A stretch of DNA of 60,252 nt from Tannerellaceae bacterium (lineage in GTDB: Bacteria > Bacteroidota > Bacteroidia > Bacteroidales > Tannerellaceae): the NCBI GenBank assembly GCA_021204405.1, contig JAJPZJ010000038.1, forward strand, positions 1 through 60,252, given 5' to 3'. This document shows, in pieces, positions 1 to 10,095 of the stretch. The notes beneath the pieces were generated by a model. It did no database searches. It was given only the letters and a program-made list of their open reading frames with translations, and had not been told where the DNA came from. Both the position numbers and the translations under genes were made by a program. The first letter of the stretch is position 1. Every line of letters starts with the position of its first letter.

Positions 1-72
1 AACATTCATATGATGTTCAATAAATCAACGGACATTATGCGGATAATCATTAAAAAAATTATGTTTTGTTTG
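1..72. other. Downstream edge of the ilv operon
   Basis: Short stretch after the thioesterase stop codon. I see no hairpin with a T-run, so transcription may continue leftward out of the window. In many Bacteroidales ilvC follows here; that is an expectation from related genomes, not visible. Confidence 0.3.
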
Positions 73-798
73 TTATTTCCATGTTACTGCTGCCCGGCAA
101 ATCGCTTTGCCTTCGTTACAGATAGCCATATCATATTTACCGGAAATGGCTTCCTGCATATGCAGGGATAATTCCATTCCGTAGCGTCCTTCCGACTGGT
201 AAGCGATCTCAAAACGACTGATCTGCTTTTCCCGGTACAAAGAGATATCGAACATATTCAACAGATGCTCCATATATTTTATACTATTCAGGTGGCCGTT
301 TATATCCAGGTCGCTATAACGTACCCGGAAAAGTTCGCCTTCGGTATTATTTTCCACAGGTTTGATCTTTCCCAGTTTTTCGATCGGACAAGCACGTTCC
401 AGCAGATATTCACTGAGCCGTTCTACATCCAATAAAGTAGGCCTGCGGGTATTCATATCGATTGCAGCCCAGATAGAGCGGGCAAATCCTAATGTTTTCC
501 CTTCTTCATTACAGAGCTCGAAACAACGTCCGGTAAACAGTTTGCCTACTTCATCAATCCAGGTGTATAAAATTACCTGCCCGGAAGAACGCGGATAGCT
601 GGTCATTTCAATTGCCAGCCGGGAGAGTACCCAGGCTGTCTGCTTTTCTGTCATATCGGAATACCCAAAACCGCGTGCTCCGGCATGTGAAGAAGCTGCA
701 TGCAGCAAATAATTACCGATCGTGGGAATAGGTAATTTTCCCTGAAAGTCGAGCAGGTACGATTCCGTAGCGAAATGAAATTTTCCGAGCTTATCCAT
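73..798 (-). CDS. Acyl-ACP thioesterase (FatA/FatB-like)
   Basis: Predicted to hydrolyse acyl-ACP and release free fatty acids in the cytoplasm. The 241-residue protein shows two hot-dog halves: an N-terminal half with 'SSHAGARGFGYSDM' and a C-terminal half with 'YSDLDINGHLNSIKYMEH', where the Asn-Gly-His segment matches the catalytic region of plant and bacterial acyl-ACP thioesterases. The ATG at 796-798 is chosen because it begins the recognisable domain and overlaps the end of ilvN by 8 bases (ATGGATAA); a longer reading frame upstream lies inside ilvN. The gene is last of the visible ilv operon, an association seen in other Bacteroidales and of unexplained purpose. Intact. Confidence 0.85.
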   Translation of the reverse strand: MDKLGKFHFATESYLLDFQGKLPIPTIGNYLLHAASSHAGARGFGYSDMTEKQTAWVLSRLAIEMTSYPRSSGQVILYTWIDEVGKLFTGRCFELCNEEGKTLGFARSIWAAIDMNTRRPTLLDVERLSEYLLERACPIEKLGKIKPVENNTEGELFRVRYSDLDINGHLNSIKYMEHLLNMFDISLYREKQISRFEIAYQSEGRYGMELSLHMQEAISGKYDMAICNEGKAICRAAVTWK

Positions 799-1357
799 TC
801 TGAATATTATTTCCCTTTTCCAGTTTACTTTCCATAGCCGCCAGCATATCACTTAATCGTTCAACTTTGCTTTTTGTAATAGCAATCCGTCCGGAACGGA
901 TAAACTGCAATACACTGATCGACTTCCTCAGCTCATCAAATAAAGCCTGAGTCTCTTCATAGTGACCGCTCTTTTCCAACACTACACAATCTTCATTGAT
1001 CTCCAGTACACGGGCATTATATTTACGGATCAAAGCTTCCACCGTACTGGTTTTAATGAATAGGTCTGTACTTAGTTTGTAAAGAGCGATCTCCTGCCAG
1101 ATTAATTCTTCATCCGTATTGTATGAAGCATTCAGGATATCCACCCTTTTATCAATCTGTTTTACAACCTTATCGATCGTATCTTCTTCAGCAAAAGTAG
1201 TGATCGTAAACTTATGAACACCTTTAATTGCTGATGGTGAAACAGATAATGTTTCAATATTCAGCTGACGGCGCGTAAAGATAATGGTTATCTGATTAAG
1301 AAGCCCAACGGTATTCTCAGAAAATACGATTACGGTATATAATTTCTTTGTTGACAT
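791..1357 (-). CDS. ilvN: Acetolactate synthase small (regulatory) subunit
   Basis: Regulatory subunit that activates IlvB and usually gives it valine feedback inhibition. The 188-residue product begins with an ACT domain (roughly residues 5-80; 'YTVIVFSENTVGLLNQIT' is the typical ligand-binding start) followed by a C-terminal ALS_ss domain. It starts 12 bases after ilvB. The gap holds AAGGAGG, an unusually good Shine-Dalgarno for this phylum, about 6 bases before the ATG, with the ilvB TAA at its edge, suggesting coupled translation. The end overlaps the thioesterase start. Intact and slightly longer than the about 160 residues of enteric IlvN/IlvH, as is normal for Bacteroidota. Confidence 0.93.
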   Translation of the reverse strand: MSTKKLYTVIVFSENTVGLLNQITIIFTRRQLNIETLSVSPSAIKGVHKFTITTFAEEDTIDKVVKQIDKRVDILNASYNTDEELIWQEIALYKLSTDLFIKTSTVEALIRKYNARVLEINEDCVVLEKSGHYEETQALFDELRKSISVLQFIRSGRIAITKSKVERLSDMLAAMESKLEKGNNIQNG

Positions 1358-1369
1358 AGTTATTCCTCC

Positions 1370-3073
1370 TTACTGGTTATCACCAAAAATAATGTTAGTA
1401 ATTGAGCTACCGGCCGGTACCATCGGATAAACCATTCCTTTTTCCTCTACATCGGCAACCAACAGATAAGGACCATCGTGTTCAAGCATTTCTTTAATAG
1501 CTCCATCCAGTTCGGCACGTTCTTTTACTTTCCGGCTGGTAATGCCATATGCTTTGGCAATCAGGGCAAAATCAGGGTTATCCATAATAGTAGCCGAATA
1601 TCTTTCGCAGAAGAATAATTCCTGCCATTGGCGAACCATACCGAGGAAGTTATTATTCAACAGGATGATCTTTACATTTAGTTGTTCCTGCATAATCGTT
1701 CCCAATTCCTGGATCGTCATCTGTAAACCACCATCCCCACAGAACAGGCAAACAGTACGTTCGGGTGCACCCAATTTAGCACCCATAGCAGCCGGCAAAC
1801 CAAATCCCATTGTACCCAGGCCTCCGGAAGTAACCACACTGCGTGTATTTTTATATTTAAAATAGCGTACTCCCATCATCTGATTCTGGCCTACATCGGT
1901 AACTAATACAGCATCATTGCCGGTAGCTTCTGATACTTTACGGATAACTTCACCCATTTTCAGGTAGCCTTCCTGCGGATTCAGCTCTTTTTCAATCACC
2001 CGGTCCTGTTCCTCTTTTGCATCCGGATCAAAGGAAGCGATCCATTCGGTATGTTTGGCCGGCTGTAGTTTTGCTGTAACCGCAGCTAATGTTTGTTTAG
2101 CATCGCCCAGTACAGGAACCGTTACCGCCACATTTTTCCCGATCTCCGAATTGTCAATATCAAAGTGGATCACTTTTGCCTGTTTAGCAAAAGTCGTTAA
2201 ATCGCCTGTTACCCGGTTGTCAAAACGCATACCGATAGCGATCAGCACATCACATTCGTTTGTTTTACGGTTAGGGCCTACATTTCCGTGCATACCTAAC
2301 ATCCCCTTATTTAACGGATAATCGGTAGGCAGCGCTGAAAGTCCTAACACCGTAGAGGCGGCAGGTATATCCGCTTTCTCAAGGAAAGCCATTAATTCTT
2401 TTTCAGCATGGCTCAGTACGACTCCCTGCCCTACCAATACAAATGGTTTTTTTGCCTTGTTGATCAAGTCGGCAGCAGCCTCTACACAGGCTTCATTTAT
2501 ATCGGGAATAGGTTGGTAACTACGTACGAAATCGACTTTTTCATATTTGTACTCCACCAGTCCTACCTGTGCATCTTTTGCAAAGTCGATCACAACCGGA
2601 CCCGGACGGCCTGTAGAGGCAATATAGAAAGCTCTCGAAATAGCCCATGCAACCTCTTCCGGCCTACGTACCTGAAAAGCCCATTTGGTGATCGGTTGTG
2701 TGATACCGATCACATCAATTTCCTGAAAAGCATCTGTTCCCAATAATGGAGAAGGAACCTGGCCGGTAATAACCACCATCGGAGTACTATCCATCATGGC
2801 ATCGGCAATACCCGTAATTGTATTGGTAGCTCCCGGCCCTGAGGTCACGACAGCCACACCTACTTTGCCGGATACACGGGCATATCCCTGTGCAGCATGG
2901 GTAGCTCCCTGCTCGTGACGTACAAGTATGTGTCTTAATTGATCCTGGTAATCATACAGGCAATCGTATATGGGAATGGCCTGTCCTCCGGGATAACCGA
3001 AAATTGTATCAACTCCTTCGGCTATCAGAGTCTTTAACAATGCTTCCGACCCGGTAATTTTTTGTTTCTCCAT
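1370..3073 (-). CDS. ilvB: Acetolactate synthase large (catalytic) subunit
   Basis: ThDP-dependent enzyme that joins two pyruvates to acetolactate, or pyruvate with 2-oxobutyrate to acetohydroxybutyrate, the first common step of Val/Leu/Ile synthesis. Its 567 residues are a full-length IlvB. 'GYPGGQAIPIYD' and 'RHEQGATHAAQGYAR' lie near the start, the latter with the catalytic Glu at about residue 55. The ThDP/Mg motif GDGG begins near residue 446 and ends in 'LNNN' about 30 residues later. It lies between ilvD (51-base gap) and ilvN (12-base gap) and shares the attenuated transcript. Confidence 0.96.
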   Translation of the reverse strand: MEKQKITGSEALLKTLIAEGVDTIFGYPGGQAIPIYDCLYDYQDQLRHILVRHEQGATHAAQGYARVSGKVGVAVVTSGPGATNTITGIADAMMDSTPMVVITGQVPSPLLGTDAFQEIDVIGITQPITKWAFQVRRPEEVAWAISRAFYIASTGRPGPVVIDFAKDAQVGLVEYKYEKVDFVRSYQPIPDINEACVEAAADLINKAKKPFVLVGQGVVLSHAEKELMAFLEKADIPAASTVLGLSALPTDYPLNKGMLGMHGNVGPNRKTNECDVLIAIGMRFDNRVTGDLTTFAKQAKVIHFDIDNSEIGKNVAVTVPVLGDAKQTLAAVTAKLQPAKHTEWIASFDPDAKEEQDRVIEKELNPQEGYLKMGEVIRKVSEATGNDAVLVTDVGQNQMMGVRYFKYKNTRSVVTSGGLGTMGFGLPAAMGAKLGAPERTVCLFCGDGGLQMTIQELGTIMQEQLNVKIILLNNNFLGMVRQWQELFFCERYSATIMDNPDFALIAKAYGITSRKVKERAELDGAIKEMLEHDGPYLLVADVEEKGMVYPMVPAGSSITNIIFGDNQ

Positions 3074-3124
3074 ATGGGTTTATTTGACAGTTTATAGTTT
3101 TCTGTTAATATTATATGTATCAGA

Positions 3125-4957
3125 TTAGTCTTCTATAATACGTACGCCTCCTTTATCGGCCGACGATACCATGCTGGCATAGGCTTTTAACGATTTAGAG
3201 ACCACACGTTCACGGGAAGGAGGAGTAAAGGCTTTATTGCCACGAGCCTCTTCTGCGATCCGGCGGTTAGCCAGTTCTTCATCACTTACTTTCACGTTCA
3301 TAGTTCTTTCAGGAATATTGATCTCAATAATATCACCATCTTTTACCAGGCCGATCGCACCACCTGCTGCTGCCTCGGGCGAAATATGCCCGATAGAAAG
3401 CCCTGAAGTACCGCCACTGAAACGTCCGTCGGTAATCAGTGCACACTCTTTACCCAAGTGTTTACTCTTAATATAAGAGGTAGGGTAAAGCATTTCCTGC
3501 ATACCCGGTCCGCCTTTAGGGCCTTCGTAGATAATTACTACCACATCTCCTGAGACAACCTTTCCCTGTAAAATTCCTTCACAGGCAGCTTCCTGCGAAT
3601 CAAATACTTTGGCTGGTCCTGAAAAGCGGAAAATACTTTCATCTACACCGGCTGTTTTCACCACACATCCATTCATGGCTATATTACCATATAATACAGC
3701 CAACCCACCATCTTTTACATAGGCATGTTCGATATCACGGATACAACTATCGACCCTATCGGTGTCCAGCTCTTTATAATAACTTTCCTGCGAACCTAAA
3801 ACCAGGTTAAAACGGCCGGCCGGAGCACTCTTATAAATAGAAAGAGCCTCTTCTGTTACATTTGGCGAGGTAATACTGTAACGATCAATCGCCTCCCCCA
3901 GCGTAAGGCCATCCACCCGTTTTACCGACGGATCCACAAGGCCTTCTTTAACCAACTGGTTCATAATTTCTATAATACCTCCTGCCCGGTTTACATCTTC
4001 AATATGGTAAGAACAGCTAGGTGCTACTTTACAGATCACCGGAGTTTTGCGGGAAAGTTCATCAATATCTTGCATGGTAAAATCTACCTCTGCTTCATGG
4101 GCAACAGCCAATAGGTGCAATACAGTATTAGAAGAGCCTCCCATAGCAATATCCAGCGACATAGCATTCAAAAATGCCTGGCGGGTAGCAATACTGCGGG
4201 GAAGAACAGATTCATCACCATCACGATAATATTTATAGGCATTTTCAACAATCAGGGCTGCTGCCTTTTCAAACAGGCGGGTACGGTTGGCATGGGTAGC
4301 CAGGATCGTTCCGTTGCCGGTCAGTCCCAGACCGATTGCTTCATTCAAACAGTTCATGGAATTAGCAGTAAACATACCTGAGCAGCAACCGCAGGTTGGA
4401 CAAGCCGTATTTTCCAGTTTTTCTACTTCCGCATCACTTACACTCTCGTCGGCTGCATCGATCATAACATCGATTAGGTCTAATGCACGCCCCTCCGAAT
4501 TACCGGCCTCCATAGGTCCGCCCGATACAAATACAGTAGGGATATTCAGACGCATACTTGCCATCAGCATACCCGGCGTGATCTTATCGCAGTTGCTGAT
4601 ACAGATCATAGCATCTGCCTTATGTGCATTCACCATATACTCTACACTATCGGCAATGATATCGCGCGAAGGCAGTGAATACAGCATACCGTCATGTCCC
4701 ATAGCAATACCATCGTCGATAGCAATGGTGTTAAACTCAGCAGCAAAGCAACCCAGTTTCTCAATTTGAGCTTTCACCTGCTGTCCGATCTCATGCAGAT
4801 GGACATGCCCGGGGACAAATTGTGTAAATGAGTTTACAATCGCAATAATCGGTTTACCAAATTGTTCTTGTTTCATACCATTGGCACGCCACAGCGAACG
4901 TGCCCCGGCCATCCGGCGGCCTTGTGTGCTAAAGGAACTTCTTAACGGATTTTTCAT
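3125..4957 (-). CDS. ilvD: Dihydroxy-acid dehydratase
   Basis: Fe-S enzyme that dehydrates 2,3-dihydroxy-3-methylbutanoate (and the pentanoate analogue) to the 2-keto acid, the third step of Val/Ile synthesis. With the ATG at 4955-4957 the protein has 610 residues, the usual IlvD size. '[10 protein letters not shown]' (Cys123) and the cluster '[12 protein letters not shown]' (Cys186-192) supply the conserved Fe-S cysteines. An in-frame TTG 21 bases upstream is possible but less likely. First structural gene of the operon, directly downstream of the leader peptide and attenuator, so its expression should follow charging of Ile/Leu/Val tRNAs. Confidence 0.96.
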   Translation of the reverse strand: MKNPLRSSFSTQGRRMAGARSLWRANGMKQEQFGKPIIAIVNSFTQFVPGHVHLHEIGQQVKAQIEKLGCFAAEFNTIAIDDGIAMGHDGMLYSLPSRDIIADSVEYMVNAHKADAMICISNCDKITPGMLMASMRLNIPTVFVSGGPMEAGNSEGRALDLIDVMIDAADESVSDAEVEKLENTACPTCGCCSGMFTANSMNCLNEAIGLGLTGNGTILATHANRTRLFEKAAALIVENAYKYYRDGDESVLPRSIATRQAFLNAMSLDIAMGGSSNTVLHLLAVAHEAEVDFTMQDIDELSRKTPVICKVAPSCSYHIEDVNRAGGIIEIMNQLVKEGLVDPSVKRVDGLTLGEAIDRYSITSPNVTEEALSIYKSAPAGRFNLVLGSQESYYKELDTDRVDSCIRDIEHAYVKDGGLAVLYGNIAMNGCVVKTAGVDESIFRFSGPAKVFDSQEAACEGILQGKVVSGDVVVIIYEGPKGGPGMQEMLYPTSYIKSKHLGKECALITDGRFSGGTSGLSIGHISPEAAAGGAIGLVKDGDIIEINIPERTMNVKVSDEELANRRIAEEARGNKAFTPPSRERVVSKSLKAYASMVSSADKGGVRIIED

Positions 4958-4993
4958 ATCTGTTTTCTTTATAATCAATCATTGGTATACAAT

Positions 4994-5020
4994 AAAAAAG
5001 CCCTTCTCCAGGAGAAGGGC
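4994..5020 (-). terminator. ilv attenuator hairpin
   Basis: On the minus strand GCCCTTCTCC, a short loop, GGAGAAGGGC, then six Ts. It is a textbook intrinsic terminator placed between the leader peptide and ilvD, about 40 bases before the ilvD ATG. A segment directly after the leader stop codon, GGAGAAAGG (5061-5069), can pair at 8 of 9 positions with the 5' arm of this hairpin and would prevent it from forming. Confidence 0.85.
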
Positions 5021-5069
5021 CTAAGAAATATCTTACAATGACACCACAACTTCTTACACACCTTTCTCC

Positions 5070-5132
5070 TTACCTACTAATGACTAGAAGAACCACCACG
5101 AGAATATTGTTATGTAAAATGCTATTTATCAT
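5070..5132 (-). CDS. ilv operon leader peptide
   Basis: A 20-codon reading frame (ATG at 5130-5132, TAA at 5070-5072). Its second half reads NNILVVVLLVI, with eight consecutive Ile/Leu/Val codons (ATT CTC GTG GTG GTT CTT CTA GTC) and one more ATT. It sits between a consensus promoter and the terminator hairpin in front of ilvD, the architecture of ribosome-mediated attenuators such as ilvGMEDA of enterobacteria. The TAA is followed at once by the antiterminator segment GGAGAAAGG, so a ribosome that reaches the stop would cover it and let the terminator form. Stalling earlier on scarce Ile/Leu/Val tRNA would leave it free. Translation is inferred. Confidence 0.8.
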   Translation of the reverse strand: MINSILHNNILVVVLLVISR

Positions 5133-5168
5133 ATCTGTTTATACAACTATTTGAATTGTTAGACGGTG

Positions 5169-5199
5169 CAAATGTAAAATAATAATTTATACGCACAAA
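5169..5199 (-). promoter_or_regulatory. ilv operon promoter
   Basis: On the minus strand TTTG (5199-5196), exactly 19 bases, then TACATTTG (5176-5169). This matches the Bacteroides consensus TTTG-N19-TAnnTTTG. Transcription would begin near 5163, about 30 bases before the leader-peptide ATG. Confidence 0.8.
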
Positions 5200-5306
5200 G
5201 GATTTAAAAGAATTTTCTTCCTTTTTCTTTCAATTTTCAATAAGAATATATGGCTGGACTTGCATTTTAATAGCTCAGCAAACATCTAATCATCGACAAT
5301 GGTTGA

Positions 5307-5365
5307 GATAAAACCGGAACTATCAGGCAATCTATCTATAATTGCCTGATAGTTCCGGTTTTATC
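5307..5365. terminator. Long perfect hairpin after the broken glycan-utilisation operon
   Basis: Two 25-base arms (5307-5331 and 5341-5365) are perfectly complementary around a 9-base loop. It lies 15 bases past the stop of the GH3 gene, so it probably ends that minus-strand operon. The arms carry A/T-rich ends, so it could act in both directions. Confidence 0.7.
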
Positions 5366-5380
5366 CTTATCAGCTATCCA

Positions 5381-7596
5381 TTATTGCAGTACAAAACTGC
5401 TCATTATCGTTGTTTGCGAACTTCCTCCGACATATACATTAAAATCACCCGGTTCATACACATACTCCAGGGATGGATTATAGAAACGAAGGTCGTTTAC
5501 AGTTAAAGTAAAATCAATTATCTGACTTTCTCCTGCTTTCAGGAAGATCTTTTTATATCCTTTCAACTCTTTTACCGGACGGGTTATACTGCCCACAATG
5601 TCGCGGGTATACAACTGCACGATTTCTTCGCCATCATATTTACCCGTATTAGTGATTTTTATTAAGACTTTTAAGGGAGACTGAGCGGTTAATATTTCCG
5701 AAGAGAGCGTTAGTTAGCCATATTCGAACGTCATATAGCTTAATCCATAGCCAAACGAATAAAGTGGTTCATTAGATACATCCCAATACCTGGAGCCATA
5801 ATTAGTTGTAGGATCAAATGGGCGTCCGGTATTTTTATGATTATAGAATAAAGGGATTTGCCCGACTACCTGAGGAAAGGTTACAGTCAATTTACCTGAG
5901 GGATTGTATTTTCCGGTTAGCACATCGGCTACCGCTGCACCTCCCATCGTACCGGGAAACCATACATCCAAGATAGCATCCATATGTTCCTGCTCCCATT
6001 GGATCGTTATGGGCCGGCCTGCCATCAGGATCATAACAATGGGTTTACCGGCTTTCTTTAACTCTTTCAGAAGTTGCAGCTGTACACCCGGTAAACTGAT
6101 ATTGGCCCGGCTGTTATTTTCACTGGTCATATTATGGCACTCTCCTACTCCCACTACAATGATATCCGCTTCGGAAGCCATATAAGCAGCCTCGGCAAAT
6201 CCGGAAATATCTCCACTTTCAATATCACAACCTTTTGCATACAAAAGATTTTGTTCACCTACTGCTTCAGCCAAACCTTCATATATACTGACAGGTACCG
6301 TTGTCCGGTCGCCCATAGCCGACTACGAGCCTATGATTTCCCGTTTATCTTTAATCATCGGGCCAATAAGAGCCAGTTTTTACCATGGGCAAGCGGCAAT
6401 AACTGATATTCATTTTTTAATAATACAAAAGATTTGCGGGCCATATCGTGGGCAGCTTCTTTATGTTCGGCTGTAAGGACATCTGTTTGTCCCCTTACCG
6501 GGTCACAATACAAATAAGGATCCTCAAACAAGCCCAGTTCATATTTTTTTATCAATATTTTTCGTGCCGCTTCCGTTACCTCTTCTTCTTTTATTTTCCC
6601 CTCCATAATGAGGTCTTTCATATACTTCATAAAAACACCGCCCTGCATATCCATATCTACACCTGCATTAAATGCTATTTCCGCTGAGTGTTTTTCGTCG
6701 CGGGCATACCCATGCGGGATCATTTCATTAATAGAGGAATAATCTGTAACTACAAATCCATCATATTTCCATTTATCACGAAGAATATCCTTCAGCAAAT
6801 ATTTATTACCCGTTGCCGGTATTCCGTTCAAATCGTTGAATGCTGTCATTAGGGTTGCCGAACCTGCATCCAGTGCAGCTTTAAATGGAGGAAGATAGGT
6901 ATTCCAGAGTTCATTATCCGAGATATCTGCCGTGTTATAATCGCGCCCGGCCATACTTGCACCATAGGCGGCATAATGTTTTACACAGGCCATTACTGTA
7001 GACCGGTCTTTGCTATCAGTTCCCTGAAAACCACGCACCCGGGCAGCAGCAATCAGAGAGCCCAGATAAACATCTTCGCCCGCACCTTCTACAATACGTC
7101 CCCAGCGTGCATCACGTGCAATATCAACCATCGGGGCAAATATCCAGTTAATACCTTCTGCCGTGGCCTCTTTGGCTGCTATCCGGGCTGCATTTTCTAT
7201 CGCTTCCAAATCCCAGCTACAGGATTCGGCCAGGGGCATCGGAAAGATTGTTTTATATCCGTGAACCACATCATATCCGAAGAGTAAGGGGATACCCAAA
7301 CGTGTTTCTTCCACAGCTATTTCTTGCAGGCTGCGTACATGGTTCACTCCTACTCCATTGAATACTCCGCCAACCATTCCGTTCCGGATATATTCTTTAT
7401 ATTCTGGATCAACCGTAGGCCCTGTGATCACATCGTAACCACTGGTAAAAAGAACTGTCTGTCCTATTTTCTCCTCTATGGTCATTTTATTAAGTAATGC
7501 ATCCACACACTGATGCATCTGCTTATGATCAACAGGTTGGCCATAACTCATAAAAGACACCGTAAAGACAAATATAAGCAATACTATTTTTCGCAT
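5381..7596 (-). pseudogene. bglX: GH3 beta-glucosidase (BglX-like), inactivated
   Basis: Once a secreted glycoside hydrolase family 3 beta-glucosidase of about 738 residues. The ATG at 7596 begins a signal peptide ('MRKIVLLIFVFTVSFMSYGQ'), then the GH3 N domain ('GQTVLFTSGYD', 'ACVKHYAAYGA', 'FVVTDYSS' with the nucleophile Asp), the GH3 C domain ('VVGVGECHN', 'LMAGRPITI') and a C-terminal fibronectin-III-like domain. Three lesions break it: a one-base loss in an A run at 6377-6381, a TAG at 6323-6325 where 'GSWSAMGD' is expected, and an in-frame TAA at 5714-5716 just before the C-terminal domain. It starts 3 bases after the stop of the neighbouring hydrolase gene. Two independent stops argue against a simple sequencing error. 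Confidence 0.9.
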
Positions 7597-7599
7597 ATA

Positions 7600-10006
7600 T
7601 TACTTTATGATTTCGATACTGTTTTCTTTCTTATTTAAAGTCACTTTTCCATCTTCAGGCAATATGATCTCACTGCCATTTACTTTAAGTGACTGCACAC
7701 CACCCGGAAGCAGGAAGTCAACTGTCCACTGATCCTGTGAAAAGGTTATTTTATAAAGTTGTTTTTTGCCTTTCCTTTTAAAATCAATACTTAGTTTGCT
7801 ATCTCCTATCAGCAGGTTATCCAGTTGGGCAAAATTCCATTCGGAAGGCATATCCGGTTTAACCGTAATCTGTTTGCGGAAAGCGTACGGCTTTACACCA
7901 AAAATATACCGGATTAACGGAATGTTAAAGCCCTGTACATTCCATGCCTGAACAAACATACCATAATCAGGATTTACTTCATAGGTGGTTCCGGGGGTAG
8001 CAAAACTAAAGTTATTTAATATCTGATGAATATATTTCAGTCCACTATCCGCCCCATTATATTTGGTTTCGGCAATAGCCAACCCGGCAGTGGCGATCGT
8101 CATAATGGCTTCATTATAGTTGAACTCACTTTCCAACCGGTGTGCTACCGAGCCTTCTTCCAGGGTAATATCATCCGGGCGGGCAATACCCACAATGTAC
8201 AATCCATATTTATTGGTAAAATACCCCATGTTACTTAATACAGCTTTTGCCTCTCTTCCGAAGCAATCTCCTCATGCAGCGGTAAAAGTGTGGATGGATT
8301 ATAAAAAACAACATACCCGTTCTCTTTATATTGTCCGGTTTTTATTTGCTGTTTTAAGGTTGTTAGTTTTTGTTTTGCCCATTGGTTACGATGGTCAAAT
8401 ACTCTCTTTTCGAGTACCATGTCAATTAACTGCAAGGCTTTTGCTTTATCCGAAAGAAAGTCGGCATAGCGGTTTTCCGGTTCGATCCACCAGTTTTCAT
8501 TGATCCTTTCTTTCAGGGTCTCTGCTTTTCCTGTAAAATCTCTTGCCACTTCGGGTTCATTAAAGAGAGTAGCCATTTCAGCCATCGCTTTAAAGTAGGC
8601 TTGTATCCAGACTGCTACGTCTAACATTTCATCGTCCAACCCTTCAATCTCCGTACCACCATACCCTTCAATAAACAGGTTATTATTTCTGTCATGTTTC
8701 CTTAAAAACTCCCATGCCTGCTTTCCATGTTCATAATATGTTTTCAAAAACTCTTTATCCCCTGTCCAATGAAAGATATCACGGGCTGTAATTACAAACT
8801 CCTGCGTTTCTTCCATCCGGCCTTTATCATATACCACTCCATTGGTAGACACCTCATGTATAATTTGTCCGGAATTATTATTTACTTCATTGGATATCCG
8901 GAGTAACATCTCCCAGGAGTCTTTGAATATTTGTGGATCAACCGTACCTAATAAACCTTTAAAAGCAGCAGCCTGGTCGTTACTAAAGAACCACGGATAA
9001 TCAGGCAAACCGGCATTTATTCCTCTTCCCACACCGGGAACCTCCCGAATAAGCCAATCGGTATTATATTTACCCCAGCGGTATGCTTTCATTAATAAGG
9101 TATCCGGAATGGTGATCGCTGCCGTCTGGTCTATTTGTTCATACCGTTGCTTCTTATTATTAAATAAAGCCTGGATATCTTTTTTAACCTCAGCTAAGTT
9201 AGTGGTGACCTCTTGTACCTGTTTTGCCGAACCGCCCATGTAGAAGTGGACAGACCGTTTTTCTCCCGGTTTTAATGTAACAGGTTGAGTCTTCAGCTGT
9301 AAGGTTATTCCTTTTCCCTGCTGCTCACTCTTACCGGTAGAAACAAGAAAAAGGGTATCTGCATCTGAGGTTATACCGGTAAACCACTCATTGAGTTCGT
9401 CTTTCACCAGAAACAGGTTTGAATGGGTGCTTTCCATTAAACGATCTTCCCCATCTATCATACCCGCTTTTTCTCCGAGCCATACCGGACTCAAATCGGT
9501 ATCCAACTCAAAAACGATCTCAACCCGGCGCTGAGATTTGGAATCATTTGTTAATTGATATTCGACTACCAATACAGGGATATGGTCGGGCACAAAGTCG
9601 GTACGAACAACTTTTAAACCCTGTTCCGTCTTATTATAATGGAATTGATTGGTAAACGAATAAGCAATATACTGATTGCTTTTACCCAATGGCTGCGTAA
9701 AGTTAGAGGCCAGGTCGTTTATACTTAGCCGATAACCATCAAGCAACTTGATGGGATGTTGCCATACACCGCCCATTTCACCGGGTACGTGAAAGCCTAT
9801 TTCGGGAAATCCTCCGCCTTGATTGCCGATGGAATAAAGTCTATCGCCGGCTGTAGCATATAGGTATTCGGTATTCTCCTTTTTTCCTACAATAGATTCT
9901 ATATCCTCCAATCCCTGCTGAAAAGAAAAAGATTCTTTTGTCGGAACATCACAAGCATATAAGAATAGACAGAGTAAACCTATAATTGTTTTTCTGAATT
10001 TATCAT
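7600..10006 (-). pseudogene. Six-hairpin (alpha/alpha)6 glycoside hydrolase lipoprotein, frameshifted
   Basis: With two one-base repairs this is one frame of about 802 residues. The start has a lipoprotein signal ('GLLCLFLYACD') that becomes in frame with the ATG at 10004-10006 only if one A is restored in the run at 9989-9993. A beta-rich N-terminal domain follows, then a six-hairpin barrel with 'NAGLPDYPWFFSNDQ', 'EVSTNGVVYDKGRMEETQEF' and 'EGYGGTEIEGLDDEMLDV', like amylo-alpha-1,6-glucosidase or GH63-type enzymes. I cannot name the CAZy family. A second lost A (8245-8248) separates the last 210 residues. It is the operon partner of SusD upstream and BglX downstream, so its substrate was probably a glucan-type glycan; that is inference. 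Confidence 0.8.
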
Positions 10007-10038
10007 TTATAGTAGATTTTATTAAGCTATAATTAAAA

Positions 10039-10076
10039 GTATCCTCCGGTATCCGGACAGCAATACCGGAGGATAC
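10039..10076 (-). terminator. Hairpin between susD and the hydrolase gene
   Basis: 14-bp perfect stem (10039-10052 with 10063-10076), 10-base loop, then TTTTAATT on the minus strand. It could be a partial terminator that keeps hydrolase transcripts below susCD levels, as is common in such loci. Confidence 0.6.
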
Positions 10077-10095
10077 TTTATAGATCGGATGAGAT

